Origin: Nectonema munidae
Taxonomy: Eukaryota; Nematomorpha; Nectonematoida; Nectonematidae
Assembly (NCBI GenBank): GCA_030549495.1
Contig: JAUIRK010000306.1
Coordinates: forward strand, 124,001 to 188,000
Reading direction: 5' to 3'
DNA: 64,000 bases
Part shown: positions 10,936 to 22,200 of the stretch, piece by piece
Numbering within the stretch: the first letter of the stretch is position 1
Layout: every line of letters starts with the position of its first letter
Made by a program: the position numbers and the translations under genes
Notes under the pieces: generated by a model
Seen by the model: the letters and a program-made list of their open reading frames with translations, nothing else
The model's database searches: none
Told to the model about the DNA's origin: nothing

Positions 10936-12539
10936 GACTTTATAATTAAATAGTTATACGTAGCTATATATGTCATTTATTTTGTCACAGAACAAATAGA
11001 ATTATAAGTGGGCAAAACAAAATTGCAAAAAAAGAACTAAAAACGGATTTATATACTGAATTTAATGTGTTTTTTTAATGAAATTAATTAAATACAAAAC
11101 AAGGACTCTGTAGAGGCATATTTTGATGCGCATCATTTTATTTGAAGGAGAAAGACAGTTCTTTATATCATTCACTCTACAATATCTCGAAACAAGAGTT
11201 TCGTGTTTGACCATTTTGAGAAAGTTTATACGTATAACCAAACAATATACAAATGACGAAGATGATAAAGTTGAAACATAATTTATTTATAATAAAAATT
11301 TGATCGTTTTTTATATCTAATCATTTGGTTGTCGTATCGTTTCCCTAAAATGAAAAATATTTTCACCTCAACATGAGTTTTCTGCATAAAATTTGCTATT
11401 TTATTTAATAATTGCTGGCAGTATTTAAAAAAAAGTGAATGATCTCCTTTATTAAAAACTGTCAAGGATAATAAAAATAGTTTTAAAAAAAAGAGAAAAA
11501 CTTTATTCGAAAATTTGTCTTTTGATAATTAAAATTAAAAAAAACATTTCCATTAATAAAATTTAAAAGAAATTTACATTTCTTGGATTTTTCTCTTTAT
11601 TAAAAGCAAAAATACTACATTTACGCTTGCCGTATCTAATAGATAAGAAAAAGCGGCTACTGTCCATTTTTTTATTTTTCTATTTGTGGAATAATTTCTT
11701 ATTCTCTGATCGACTATATCCGTTCCACCCTTCGAAAAATCGTACTGTTTAAAAATTGCAAGTTTACTTTTTTCATCGTCTACGGTAATTCCTAAAATGG
11801 GGGGGGGGGGGGTCTGGAAGTCAAAACTAATACATTTTTCTTTCCTTTTGATTTAGAAATACTACATAACTATGAATTGATAAAAATTCTCTATCTATAT
11901 CCCAGCAAAACTTATAAGAAAATTCATCTCTATTATCTAAACTTTTTATACTTTACGGAATACCTCTCAAAGATAAATATACAGTGATGATGCCTCTTAT
12001 AAGTGTATAAGTTCTATATAATTTTTCTCAATATATAGATCGTTACCTTGACAAAACTTGGATGGCATTTTCTGAAAAGAGGGAGCTTACTTTATATATA
12101 CAAATGTAAGAAATTTTGAGAAGTTATAACTTCCTTCCCCCGAAATAGAAACCTATCAAATTTTGCATATCTATATGCACATATAAATGGAATATTCAAA
12201 GTTTGAAAAAATTATACATAATATTTAAAAAACATGATGTATTCATGCAAACTCCAGTTGAAATATAATTCACAGTCTAATTTTCATTCTATAGTCTAAA
12301 AATGAAGAAAAAAATTTTGAACATAAATATATGAATCAATTTTATAGTATAATGATGAGTATCAAAATTAATATTTGTGCCTCATTGGAAATTTTGATAC
12401 TGAAAAAAATTGCTTTATTATAGATTCCAAATAAAATCTAAACTTCAAAGAGAAATAAATTCATTTGTGAAACTAAAAATTCTTTGGAGAATAACATGAA
12501 AACAAATCGTTCAAAAATCAGTACAATATATCTGACCGC
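10936..12539. other. Intergenic, nothing recognised
   Basis: AT-rich. A run of G at about 11800-11812 is the only notable feature. Short frames, for example minus strand 11465-11283, have no recognisable content. Confidence 0.4.
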
Positions 12540-13445
12540 AAATATACCACGATTTTAAAAAAATCACAAATTAATCAAAAATGTTAAAATAAACTTTTTA
12601 TAACTACTTAAATAAAGAGTTAATTTTTTCAGTTGGGCTGTCATATGTCAATCAATTTTTTGACAAGGTTTGATTGATTTTTTTTTAAAATAAACGTGAC
12701 CATTGTATTCATTCAGCATACATGAAAACGGGTGTATATAAATAGAAAAATTTGTATAACCATTTAAACTAAAAGGTTCTTTTTTAAGTTGAGCTGTCAT
12801 ATATCAATCAATTTTTTGATAGGTTTGAATGATTTTTTAAAAAAATAAACGTGACCATCATATTCAGAATACATTAAAATGAGTATATATGTGTAAAAAA
12901 ACTTTGTATAAGCACTAAATCTAAAATTATCTTTTTTCAGTTGAGCTATCATATATCAATCAATTTTTTGACAGATTTGGTTGATTTTTAAAAAAATAAA
13001 CGTGACCATAGTGTTCAGCACACTTTAAAATGGGTATATACATGTAAAAAACATTGTATAAGCACTAAATTATCTTTTTTTAGTTGAGCTGTCATATATC
13101 AATCAATTTTTTGACAGGTTTGGCTGATTTTTAAAAAAAAATAAACGTGACCATCGTGTTCAGCAGACTTGAAAAAGGGTATATATGTGTAAAAAAACTT
13201 TGTATAACCATTTAAACTAAAAGTTGTTTTTTAGTTGAGCTGTCATATATCAATCAATTTTTTGACAAATTTGGTTGATTTTTTTAAAAAATAATTGTGA
13301 TCGTGTTCAGCACAGTTGAAAATGGGTATATATGTGTAAAAAATTTTGTATACCCACTAAAAGTTTCTTTTTTTAGTTGAGCTGTCAAATATCAATCAAT
13401 TTTTGACAAGTTTGATTGATTTTTATAAAAAAAAATAAATGTCAC
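12540..13445 (-). repeat. Tandem array of the CAAGT-core repeat, six units of about 150 bp
   Basis: GTTGAGCTGTCATATATCAA, with small variations, starts at 12632, 12788, 12940, 13083, 13234 and 13376, giving spacings of 156, 152, 143, 151 and 142. Each unit continues with TCAATTTTTTGACAGGTTTG, TGATTTTTTAAAAA, AAACGTGACCAT, TTCAGCACACTTGAAAATGG and GTATATATGTGTAAAAAA. Inside each unit TGTCA...TTGACA and TCAATCAA...TTGATTGA form short inverted repeats. The core reads CCATTTTCAAGTGTGCTGAA on the minus strand, the orientation opposite to the copies at 10830 and 13685. Confidence 0.9.
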
Positions 13446-13684
13446 GATCAGATTCGTAATCAATCATTTAGTAGGTTCACTCGAAAATCTTGTAAAAATT
13501 TGCAATCATTAAAGAAAAACCGAGAGGCCGTCACTAATAGGGCTTTGAAACTATAAAAGTGCAACTTATTTGTACCTTTAAATGGTAGGGTAACAAATGG
13601 GGTAGGAGTTAAGAATTTTCTCCCGTTAAAAAAATTGGAAATTATATGAATTAAAAGGTAATTCAAAATTAATGCATTTTTTTA

Positions 13685-13990
13685 ATATATTTCAAGTATG
13701 CTAAATTTAATGGCAGTATTCGTTTTTTATCATATCCTAACAAAGAATTTGTATTTATCAATCAAAGTTGACAGGACCTGTCAAAGTATTATAATAAGTA
13801 TTAAAAAAAATTTTATCCCAAATAACGAGTAAACTATCATTTTCAGGTACGCTGAATTTTGTGAGGATACTTTTTTTATACAAAATCCTAGTAACTATCT
13901 ACAAATGTCAATCAAACTTGATAAAATCTGTCAAAAGTTAAATTTCTAAACTTTTTATATCTCAAAATACATATAAAATACCATTTATAT
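13685..13990 (+). repeat. Two diverged plus-strand units of the CAAGT-core repeat
   Basis: TTTCAAGTATGCTAAATTT at 13690 and CATTTTCAGGTACGCTGAAT at 13838 are about 150 bp apart. Each is followed by TCAATCAAAGTTGACA or TCAATCAAACTTGATA and then CTGTCAAA. The internal order matches the units at 61385-61690 more closely than the inverted array immediately to the left. Confidence 0.75.
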
Positions 13991-14199
13991 AGTAACCTTT
14001 GAACTGAAATCAGATATATCATGAAATTGTAACAAGCGATTCTTCACTTGATTTTAGTTTTGTTTTTGGACATAAATTTTGTTTCCTTACAAAATGTTTT
14101 CTAGTATGTTTATACTTTATATAAAATACAAAGTATGTGCCGGTCTATATGTATGTTTGGGTGTGTATGAATGTGTCTTTTAGAGCCCTCTGTGGATTG

Positions 14200-14345
14200 T
14201 AGGAAATTTTCCACAGCAGTCCCGCTTCCCATTTTTTAATTTACATTCGCACTGCCCGGCAATTTTTTTAATTCACACCCGCAACGCTCCGCAATTTTTT
14301 AATTCACACGGCAACGTCCCGCAATCTTATCTTTCATTATGCGGC
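14200..14345 (+). repeat. Short tandem repeat, about 29-bp unit, GC-richer than surroundings
   Basis: Four imperfect units carry CCCGCAATTTTTTAATTCAC with CGCAACG between them, at about 14222-14340. The C+G content of the linker is conspicuous in this AT-rich neighbourhood. Confidence 0.65.
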
Positions 14346-14989
14346 GTAACAAAAGATGATAAAAAAGCTTGCAATATTATACAACTACACATCGACGTCT
14401 AAAGCATGGAGTTATATTCTAGAAACTTCTAGAGTAAACACAGAAACAGTTTTTTGCTTAAAAAATTCTGATCCTCGAAAAATTGATTCACCTATGTTCT
14501 GGACTGGTAAAAGCATTAGTCATTCATTGCATAGAAAAATCCTTCAGTGGTTTGCCTTCAAATTTAAAGGGAAATAGTTTTATTGGAAAGCTATAAAAAA
14601 AAGTCTAGTAATCATGGAAAAGAACGTAGTCCTTATTTGCAAGTGCAAAATCTTTTATTTCTTGAATACGTTACGATGAACAGTCCCAAAAATAAATTGT
14701 AACCAACTAACATTATTATGCATAATTTCCCAAATCAAAAAACCTAACATTCTAAAAGGCTGACAAGTAAAAATCATGCCCGCATTTTCCAATTTGATTG
14801 TGTTCCTTTCTTGAAAAGGTTTGGTGAAAATTAATGGACTTAAAGATGCACATTCCATAGCCATATTTTTTTTATATATAAACGTATTATTTAAATACAA
14901 TGTCCATATGAGTAAAATTGAAATCCAATAGTAATTCAATCCAATGAAGATAATTTTAATAACACATAAAATGATTACAACTCAATCAG
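14346..14989. other. Intergenic, nothing recognised
   Basis: Contains short frames (14356-14577 plus, 14939-14655 minus) without recognisable motifs. This is the region downstream of SIL1 on its strand. Confidence 0.4.
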
Positions 14990-14995
14990 TTTATT
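14990..14995 (-). promoter_or_regulatory. Candidate poly(A) signal of SIL1
   Basis: AATAAA on the minus strand, about 100 bp past the SIL1 stop codon at 15096-15098. In such AT-rich DNA the hexamer also occurs by chance. Confidence 0.5.
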
Positions 14996-15095
14996 ATTTT
15001 TGTATAAGAAAATGAAATATTTTTCGACTTCAGATTCCCAATCATCATATTATATCCTCAATTACTTCCAATCACAGGATTTAGTTTGTATTAAA

Positions 15096-16376
15096 TTATA
15101 ATTCAATTTTTTTTACATTTTCTTTAAAACTTTTTATAACAGCCAATGTTTGATTATACAACTCTTCATAATATTCTCCTTTAGTTTCTCTTTCAGACAT
15201 CAAGGGGAAAAGCCTGTTTTCTAATTTAATCAACCATTGGCTAGCACTGAGCGTATAAGTCATATCCACCATACAAATCTCACTAAAGTCTTTTAAAATG
15301 TTCAGATATATTTCAATAGCAGATTCTTCGTCATAGCTAGATACAAAGTTTAGCATGATCTGACACCAATTTCTCTCCACATTAAAAATGACATGAGACC
15401 AAAAATGCTCTTTTGATTCTTTTATACCTCGCATTTTTTCCAAATAATCATTAAATAAAGTTGTATTTTTATCACAATTTTGGTATTCAGAATTCAATCG
15501 ATGAAAAAGTTGAAGAATTTTGAGTTTGATGCGAGGCATTAGGGATTTCTTGAATACATTTATTATTTTTTCGATGGCGTTATTCTCAAGGAAAAGCTTT
15601 TGTGCTTCGAGATAGTTGCTAATCAAAGCTGCAATGGTAGTAATGAAATAACGAGAATGTGAGGAATCTTCTATCAAATCAAGGATGTCAAATATACACG
15701 TAGAATTGACACAAATTTCTTTCACTTTTTTGTTACTTTGTAAGGAAGCGGTTAGAGCTTGAGTTGCCAGATCAAAATGTTCAAAGCTGGCACCAAATTT
15801 GAGAAAAGTTATCAACAAAGAAAGACCGTTAGCCTTGGCAAATTCAATTGCTGTGTCTACATCATGCAGGTAATACTTAAGATCATTCAAAACTCTCAAA
15901 ATTTCTGGACTATTTTCTGAGACTAGGCTTAAATTATAGGAATCATCTATATGAGATAAATTGTGAAGATGAATTAGAAGTTTCAATGTTATGGCGATTT
16001 CAGTTTCTAGTGTGAAGCCATAGTCTATGAAATTTTTCTTGTTAGTTTCTAACTTTTTTGCGCTTTTTCTGTATGCATTTATAGCACTATCAATAAGCGT
16101 TTTATTTTGAAAGACATCTTTAATTTTGATATCCTCTACTTCATCATTAGAGGAACTTTTAGAAGAAAGAACAGGAAGGAATGATTGAGAAGAGTCATCT
16201 TTCAAAAATTTTGCTTCTTTTTTACCTGATGTAAAATTAATTCTGACGTGTAAGCCAGGAGGAATCGTTTGATTTGTTAAAATTTCTTGCCATTCATAAG
16301 AAGGAATAAATTCTTTGGTGCAGATTGACACATCGACAAGTATAAATGAGCATATGGCATATAATATGAGAAACAT
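15096..16376 (-). CDS. SIL1: SIL1-like nucleotide exchange factor for BiP, intact single-exon ORF
   Basis: SIL1 acts in the ER lumen, where it promotes ADP release from the Hsp70 chaperone BiP by clasping its nucleotide-binding domain with Armadillo-type helical repeats. The 426-residue ORF starts at an ATG followed by a hydrophobic signal peptide (residues 1 to about 19). At about residues 28-58 it has EWQEILTNQTIPPGLHVRIN and SGKKEAKFL, matching the conserved EWQ...IPxGLHVRxN...GxxEAKL block of SIL1. The middle is helical, with IEFAKANGLSLLITFL and ALTASLQSNKKVKEIC resembling the Armadillo region. Several N-glycosylation sequons (for example NQT, NFT, NKT, NST) suit a lumenal protein. It ends KKIEL, a KDEL-like ER retrieval tail comparable with KEEL in human SIL1. 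The length is near the human 461 residues. Sequence similarity over the middle is weak, but the combination is specific. Confidence 0.88.
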   Translation of the reverse strand: MFLILYAICSFILVDVSICTKEFIPSYEWQEILTNQTIPPGLHVRINFTSGKKEAKFLKDDSSQSFLPVLSSKSSSNDEVEDIKIKDVFQNKTLIDSAINAYRKSAKKLETNKKNFIDYGFTLETEIAITLKLLIHLHNLSHIDDSYNLSLVSENSPEILRVLNDLKYYLHDVDTAIEFAKANGLSLLITFLKFGASFEHFDLATQALTASLQSNKKVKEICVNSTCIFDILDLIEDSSHSRYFITTIAALISNYLEAQKLFLENNAIEKIINVFKKSLMPRIKLKILQLFHRLNSEYQNCDKNTTLFNDYLEKMRGIKESKEHFWSHVIFNVERNWCQIMLNFVSSYDEESAIEIYLNILKDFSEICMVDMTYTLSASQWLIKLENRLFPLMSERETKGEYYEELYNQTLAVIKSFKENVKKIEL

Positions 16377-16859
16377 TGCTAAGTGGAAGAACTTTACAAC
16401 AACCTAAAGAAAAATGATATAAAAACAAATATATTTAATTACGGGCATGTCACAATAGTACCTTTCTTTTCTAGTGTAATTCCTTTGAATAGCCACTCCT
16501 TCCAAGATACAACTTTTTTGAGAACTATGTCTTAAAGTAATTTCCAATTCACTTAATCTTTATAATGTAACATTTTATGTTAAACAGATTGCTTTCAAAT
16601 TTCAATAATTTTCGGTAAAATCTTTATTTTGACATGTTAGACTTTTTTTCTCACAGTTCTTGTGACAATTTAGAGTTAAAACTTAAAATATTAAAATTGA
16701 AAAAATAGAACTCGTTTAAACCGTTCTGTAATGACAACAAAAAAGCGGCTGATATATAGAAGAGACAAAACTAGTTAATAATATATTGTTAATAAAATAT
16801 CGATATTTTTGATGCATTTATTTTTTTTATAGATTCTTTGTTTAATTTTTAAATGGCTA
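16377..16859. other. Upstream region of SIL1 and left flank of a hAT remnant
   Basis: No coding frame. It should contain the SIL1 promoter, but no core element stands out. No 5' TIR for the hAT remnant on the right was found, so that element is probably truncated on its left. Confidence 0.4.
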
Positions 16860-18865
16860 AAAAACATCTACAAAATCAAGTGCCTTTCAATATTTTGAAC
16901 TTTCTGAAGATCAAAAATTTTATCAGTGTTTGTGTACAATGAATATATATGGAAATGAAAAGTTAAGTGAAGAAGAAAAACTTTGTAAAGCTAAAATTAG
17001 TGCTTTTTGTGGTGTTGGTAAAAATGCTCCAACAAGGGCTTCAAACTTAAAGCGACATTTAGAACGCCACCATCCTGATATTTTTGCAAAAATAAAAGAG
17101 GCAGACAACATCGCTAACCTTTCTAAACCTTGTACTTCATTACATGGAGAAAAACTAGCTAAACAACAAACCAATCTAAAAAAGTTTTTGGTATCCGATA
17201 AAATTATCATTAGCATGACAAAAGAAATATTTCAAGAAAGTATAATTGATTTAGTCGTTCAAAATTGCTTACCTCTTACCTTTTTTTCTCAACCAGCTTT
17301 TCAACAGCTTAACGGTGAAATGGCTAGAAAGTTCAATATATCTCTGGAAAGAGAAAATATTAGAAGAATTATCATTAACGAAGCGACAAATAAGAAAGAA
17401 GAACTACGCAATGCTCCTTCAGGGCGATATATCTTTTTAAAAATGGATGCAGCTACGAGACACAGAACTAATTATTTTGCAATTAATGTCAGATATTGCA
17501 CTGTAGATCGAAAAATAATAACAAAGACTTTAGCTGTAAAAGACACCAAAGCACAGCATGATAGTAGTTTTCTTCAAGGTTTGATTGAAAAAGTTTTGAA
17601 AGAATACAACATTGAAAAAGATAGTTACTAGCATTATTACTGACAACGCTTCTAATATGATTAAAACATTAGAAAAACTTAATGAAGTTCAAAATACTCC
17701 TGTTGATGATATCACTGATGACACAAGCGCTTTTCCCACAGAAACACAACTTTCATCTGACTGTTACTCCCAACAATCTGAGTTTAGCCCGCTTGATGAT
17801 CTAGTTGAACATGCTTTGAAGTTCTCTAAAATAATAAGACACATGAGATGTGCTGTGCATACGTTACAGTTGGCCATTAAAGACGGTCTCAAAGATTACA
17901 AAGCTGCATCTCTAATAGAAAAAATAGGTCATGTGTCAATAGCAGCAAGAACACCAAAAATAGATGCAATTATTAGAAGAGCTGGTAAGGGAGCTGTACA
18001 TGATCAAGCTACACGCTGGGGTGGCACATACTTAATGTTAAAAGACTGTTTGATTTAAAATATGTTTTAGAAGATATAGACAACAAGTCTTTGTATCTTA
18101 GTGACAACGATTGGAATTCAGCAGTAGAGTTTGAAGAACTACTCAGACCTTCTTATAATGTTACTAAAAACTACAGACTGAAGATTTAACAGCAGGAGAA
18201 TTCTTATTTGAGTGGAAAAAGTTAATTTTTGATCTCTCTAAAAAAGATCTTATAGCTCAAGAAATTGTGAACTCATTAAGAAGAAGAGAAGCTCAGCTAA
18301 CTGAAAATGACATTTTACTTGCAGCTGTTTTTGTTGATCCAAAATATAGAATATTACTTGAAGAAGAGCAGTGCAAGTATGCCAAAAATGCACTCTGTGA
18401 ACTTGCAATAAAAATGAATAGTTTTTTGAATAGCCCAGATGATACACTTAATTTGCTTCCTCAGAAAGATTCATCTTCTTCAAGTGATTCTGATAACTTT
18501 GAAAATTATCTGAATAAAATCTCAGCTAAAAAAGTTAAGAAAAGGAAAGAAAAGAAGGGATGTTTTTTTCTCAACCTATGGAAACAAGATTGATAAAATT
18601 CAAAGAAGAGTGCATGAGCGCACTAGCAGAAATAGAAAAAATTGATCAAAGTCGTAAAAGTGGCACACACTTGCTGGAAATGATTGATGCTTATCCTGAA
18701 ATAATAGGAGAAGCAGCCTATGCTATAAGCGCCATTCCTCCTACTCAAGTAAGCGTAGAAAGGCTATTTTCCATACTAAAGCTCATGAAAAGCGATAATA
18801 GAGCATCAATGAAGGAAGACCTTTTGGAGGCTATGCTTTTTTTAAAGACATACACTTTTAATTGA
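16860..18865 (+). pseudogene. hAT transposase with BED-type finger, frame-shifted
   Basis: The N-terminus has a BED-like segment: YFELSEDQKFYQC, then SNLKRHLERHHPD near 17040-17085. Next come the N-terminal region of the RNase H-like domain (QPAFQQLN, FLKMDAATRHRTNYFAINV), IITDNASNMIKTL near 17635, and MRCAVHTLQLAIKDGLKDYK near 17850. QATRWGGTYLMLKDCL follows near 18005, LLAAVFVDPKYRILL near 18315, and the dimerisation motif IPPTQVSVERLFSILK near 18740, ending LKTYTFN at the stop. All hAT regions are present in order, but the frame changes near 17620, 18055, 18190 and 18570, and the N-terminal frame has a stop just upstream at 16857. It is therefore a fairly young but inactive copy, about 2 kb long. 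Its 3' terminal region is at 18990-19074. Confidence 0.85.
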
Positions 18866-18989
18866 GTCACACTTCATATTTCATTTAAATAAATATGTTA
18901 AATGTTCCTAAATAATTGAACTTCATTAATTGACTAAAAACAATATGTAGGAAGTTGTATTGGTTTTTACTAGATAATATCGAAAATAA

Positions 18990-19074
18990 AAAAAGTTTCA
19001 TAGTCGGAGTCGCCTAAAAAAATTGTAAAGAGTCGGAGTCGGTGAATTGAGATCCCGACTCCGCAGCCCTGGAA
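18990..19074 (+). repeat. 3' terminal region and TIR of the BED-finger hAT, GACTCCGAC type
   Basis: AGTCGGAGTCGCC and AGTCGGAGTCGGTGAATTG precede the end CGACTCCGCAGCCCTG, whose reverse complement CAGGGCTGCGGAGTCGG has the form of a hAT terminus. The same GACTCC subterminal motif appears in non-coding loci at 25795-25880, 34010-34345 and 53142-53483. Confidence 0.75.
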
Positions 19075-19242
19075 GAATTAATATTACTCACAAGAGGTTT
19101 AAAATTGTGCGTTATGTAATATATGTATGTCCAATAGCTTTATGATATAGTTAATAAGGATAACACAAGAGAGTGTAAGGCAGTTTTAAAGACAAGGTTG
19201 AATTATTAGTAAAAAAAATTTAATTAGTAGAATGGGTCTCGG

Positions 19243-22200
19243 CAAGGGCGTAGGAACCGTGGGGATAGGAGGGGATGTATCTCCGCCACCTTGGAAAATA
19301 ATGCAAATTATCCCCCCAGGTTTAGTGTAGGTAATTTTATATATAGTAATTAAAAACTTAATATCATATGTAATGTCAGTGAATATTTTTTACCGTATAC
19401 TTGACACCTGATTCAAAGAGTCAAAGACTAACATGAACACTAATATATAACTATATCTGTTTGTGAAAGTTTAAATCATGTGATATGCTTAGATGTGTGT
19501 CTGTCTATGCTATATCAAACTACGATGTGCTTGCAGGCCATGATGATTCTAGTCTGTACATAACTATTATAAAAAGATATTTTTTTATGTAGTATGCGCA
19601 TTGATGTTGTACACATCTTTGAATACATGCTATCATCATTGAGTATTATGCATGCCATCATGTTTGATTTTTATGCCTCATTCCACATGATATGATTACA
19701 AGCCAGTATAAAACTAGTTTGTTGCTGCAGCTATGCAATGGCTCATTTTTGATTTATATCTTTATTGCTGCATCAACAACAAATATAAAGACGTCAAAAA
19801 GTTAAGGTCTTTGATAAAAAAACAGTTTTTAAAATCATGCAAAAAACTTTGATTGGATTTTGTAGTTGTGACGCTTGTTAATCAAACAGTTATTGTATGT
19901 GAGAGATTGTCTCTTTTCTACTGTTGATAGTCTTCTCTCTGTTCCTTGTCATTTTTTTGTTTAGTGGAAAAATTTAGTATTAACTTTAATACTGTCTTTT
20001 GTAATTTTTTTATTATTATTAATGTTAATTTTTTCAGAAAGTAAATAAATGTCTCAAAACAAAAAGTTTAAAGGAAACCCAATAACATCATTTTTTAAAG
20101 TTTTGGGAAATAACAATGAAACAGAAAATGTTCATGTTGAAAATGAAAACGGTGATGAAAGTGCAGGTAGTACTGCCTTTATAAAGCAAAGTTTCTCTAG
20201 CATGTCTGAAAATTTTCAAGGTCCTTGTCATCCAAACACTTCAATTATTCCACCTAGACTCACTTCTTCTCAGAAGGTTTTTTTCAGGAAAAATGGTTTA
20301 GTTTATATCCATGGTTGCATTACGATTTGAAAAGTCAAAAATTTTTTTGTTTTTATTGTGTCATGGCAGAAAAAGAAGGGGCCTTGAAAACTGTAAAAAA
20401 TAAAGAAATAGCTTTCATCGTAGAAGGCTTTTGTAATTGGAAAAAGGCTACAGCAAAGTTTGATGTTCATCAAAGGTCCGAATGCCACAAGGTTGCTATA
20501 ACATACAAAGTCTTGAAGCCATCAGAAAAAATAAAAAATTTGATTGATTCTACAACAACCAAACAACAAAAACAAGCATGGAAAAACTTGTTAGATATTT
20601 TTAAATGCATTCGTTTTTTATTGATGCAAGGTCTCGCATTCAGAGGACACACCCCTGAGCAAGGAAATTTTTATCAACTTTTAAAGCTTTTCCGTAATTC
20701 TGACGATAAAAGTTCAACCCTTGTTTCAAAAAGTTTAAAAAATTTTACCTCACCCACAATACAAGAAGAGATAATCAAGTTATTTAGCCTCGATATTATA
20801 AAAAAACTTTCAGCTAGAATTGTTAAGAATGGCCCTTATGGAGTCATAGTAGACGGTAAGTTTCTTTAAATTTTAAAAATATGAGTCAATTTTTAATCTT
20901 TCGCAGGAACTCAGGACATAAATGGAACAGAACAAGAAGCTGTTTGCTTTCGTCATGTAAACAATGACTTGGAGGTTTTTGAAGATTTTGTTGGTCTTTA
21001 CGAACTGTCAAACACATCAGGAGAAGCCATTTCAAATATGGTTTTAGATGTTATTGTTCGAAATTGTCTCTCAAAAAGTAACTTAAGAGCACAAACATAC
21101 GACGGAGCAGCCAATATGATGGGAAGGTATAAAGGCTGCCAGGCTAAAATTAAGGGAAAGCAACCACTTGCATTAAACTTTCATTGCGCCTCTCATGTTT
21201 CAAATTTGATAATGCAGCATTCAACTTCTGCTAGTGTGGATATTCGTGATGCAATTCAATGGGTTCACGAACTTGGCATAATTTTTAAAAGATCTGGAAA
21301 GTTTAAGGTGTTTTTATTTTTCTCATATATTTTTAATAATATTTTTTGAAATTCCGTTTCAGAACATTTTTAAATCTATAGCGAGCGACAGTTTAATAGA
21401 ATGTATAGATGATAATGATTCTTCTCTCAACCTTGGATCGATAAGACCGCTTTGCGCTACAAGATGGCTTTGCAGACTCTCAGCAATAATGTCTGTTAAA
21501 AACAATTATGAAATTGTTTTGAAAAGTTTGAAAGAAATGTCTTTGAGCAATAATAATTCTTATGGTACTTTAGGGTTTAAAACCAACGGCCTTTATAACC
21601 GTTTTTCCAAGGGAAAAACATTACTTGCTTTAGAAATGGTGATAAATCCTTTAATGCTTCTGGAAAAACTCAACCGATTAACTCAATCTGTTCAGACTGT
21701 TCTTTCAAGTAAGATTAAAATTATTTTCATAAATTTGCAACTTTCATATATTTTTTTCAGATACTCTTCAAGATGTTAAAATTATAATTGACCAAATTTC
21801 TTCATGGAAATTCGATAATGAGTTTGACACATATACGAAAATTCAGCCAAAGAAATTAGAAAATTTCAGTTAGAACCGTTAAATGTCAGAAGGAAAAGAA
21901 AGAAGGAAATTGATTTATTAAGTGAAGATTCGAAGGATATTAAAGACTATTATAAGCAACAATATTTCAGCTTTTTAGATTCAATAATTTTGAAAATGAA
22001 AGAAATGTATGATACTTGCAAGCCTGATCTTTTTATATACAAAATTCTTGAGAACACTTTAAGTTCAGGAAAAATATCAAATTATGAAGTTTTAAGTCAA
22101 TATCCAGAAATACATTTGGAAACTTTAAAAATAGAGCTTGCAATGTTTAAACGAAAGACAAACTCAAATAATCTTGAAGAGGCAAGAAAAAATTATCTAA

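Noticed and set aside
10160-13990. CRISPR array
   Set aside because: Units are about 150 bp with similar sequence throughout, not short identical repeats with unique spacers, and the window is eukaryotic.
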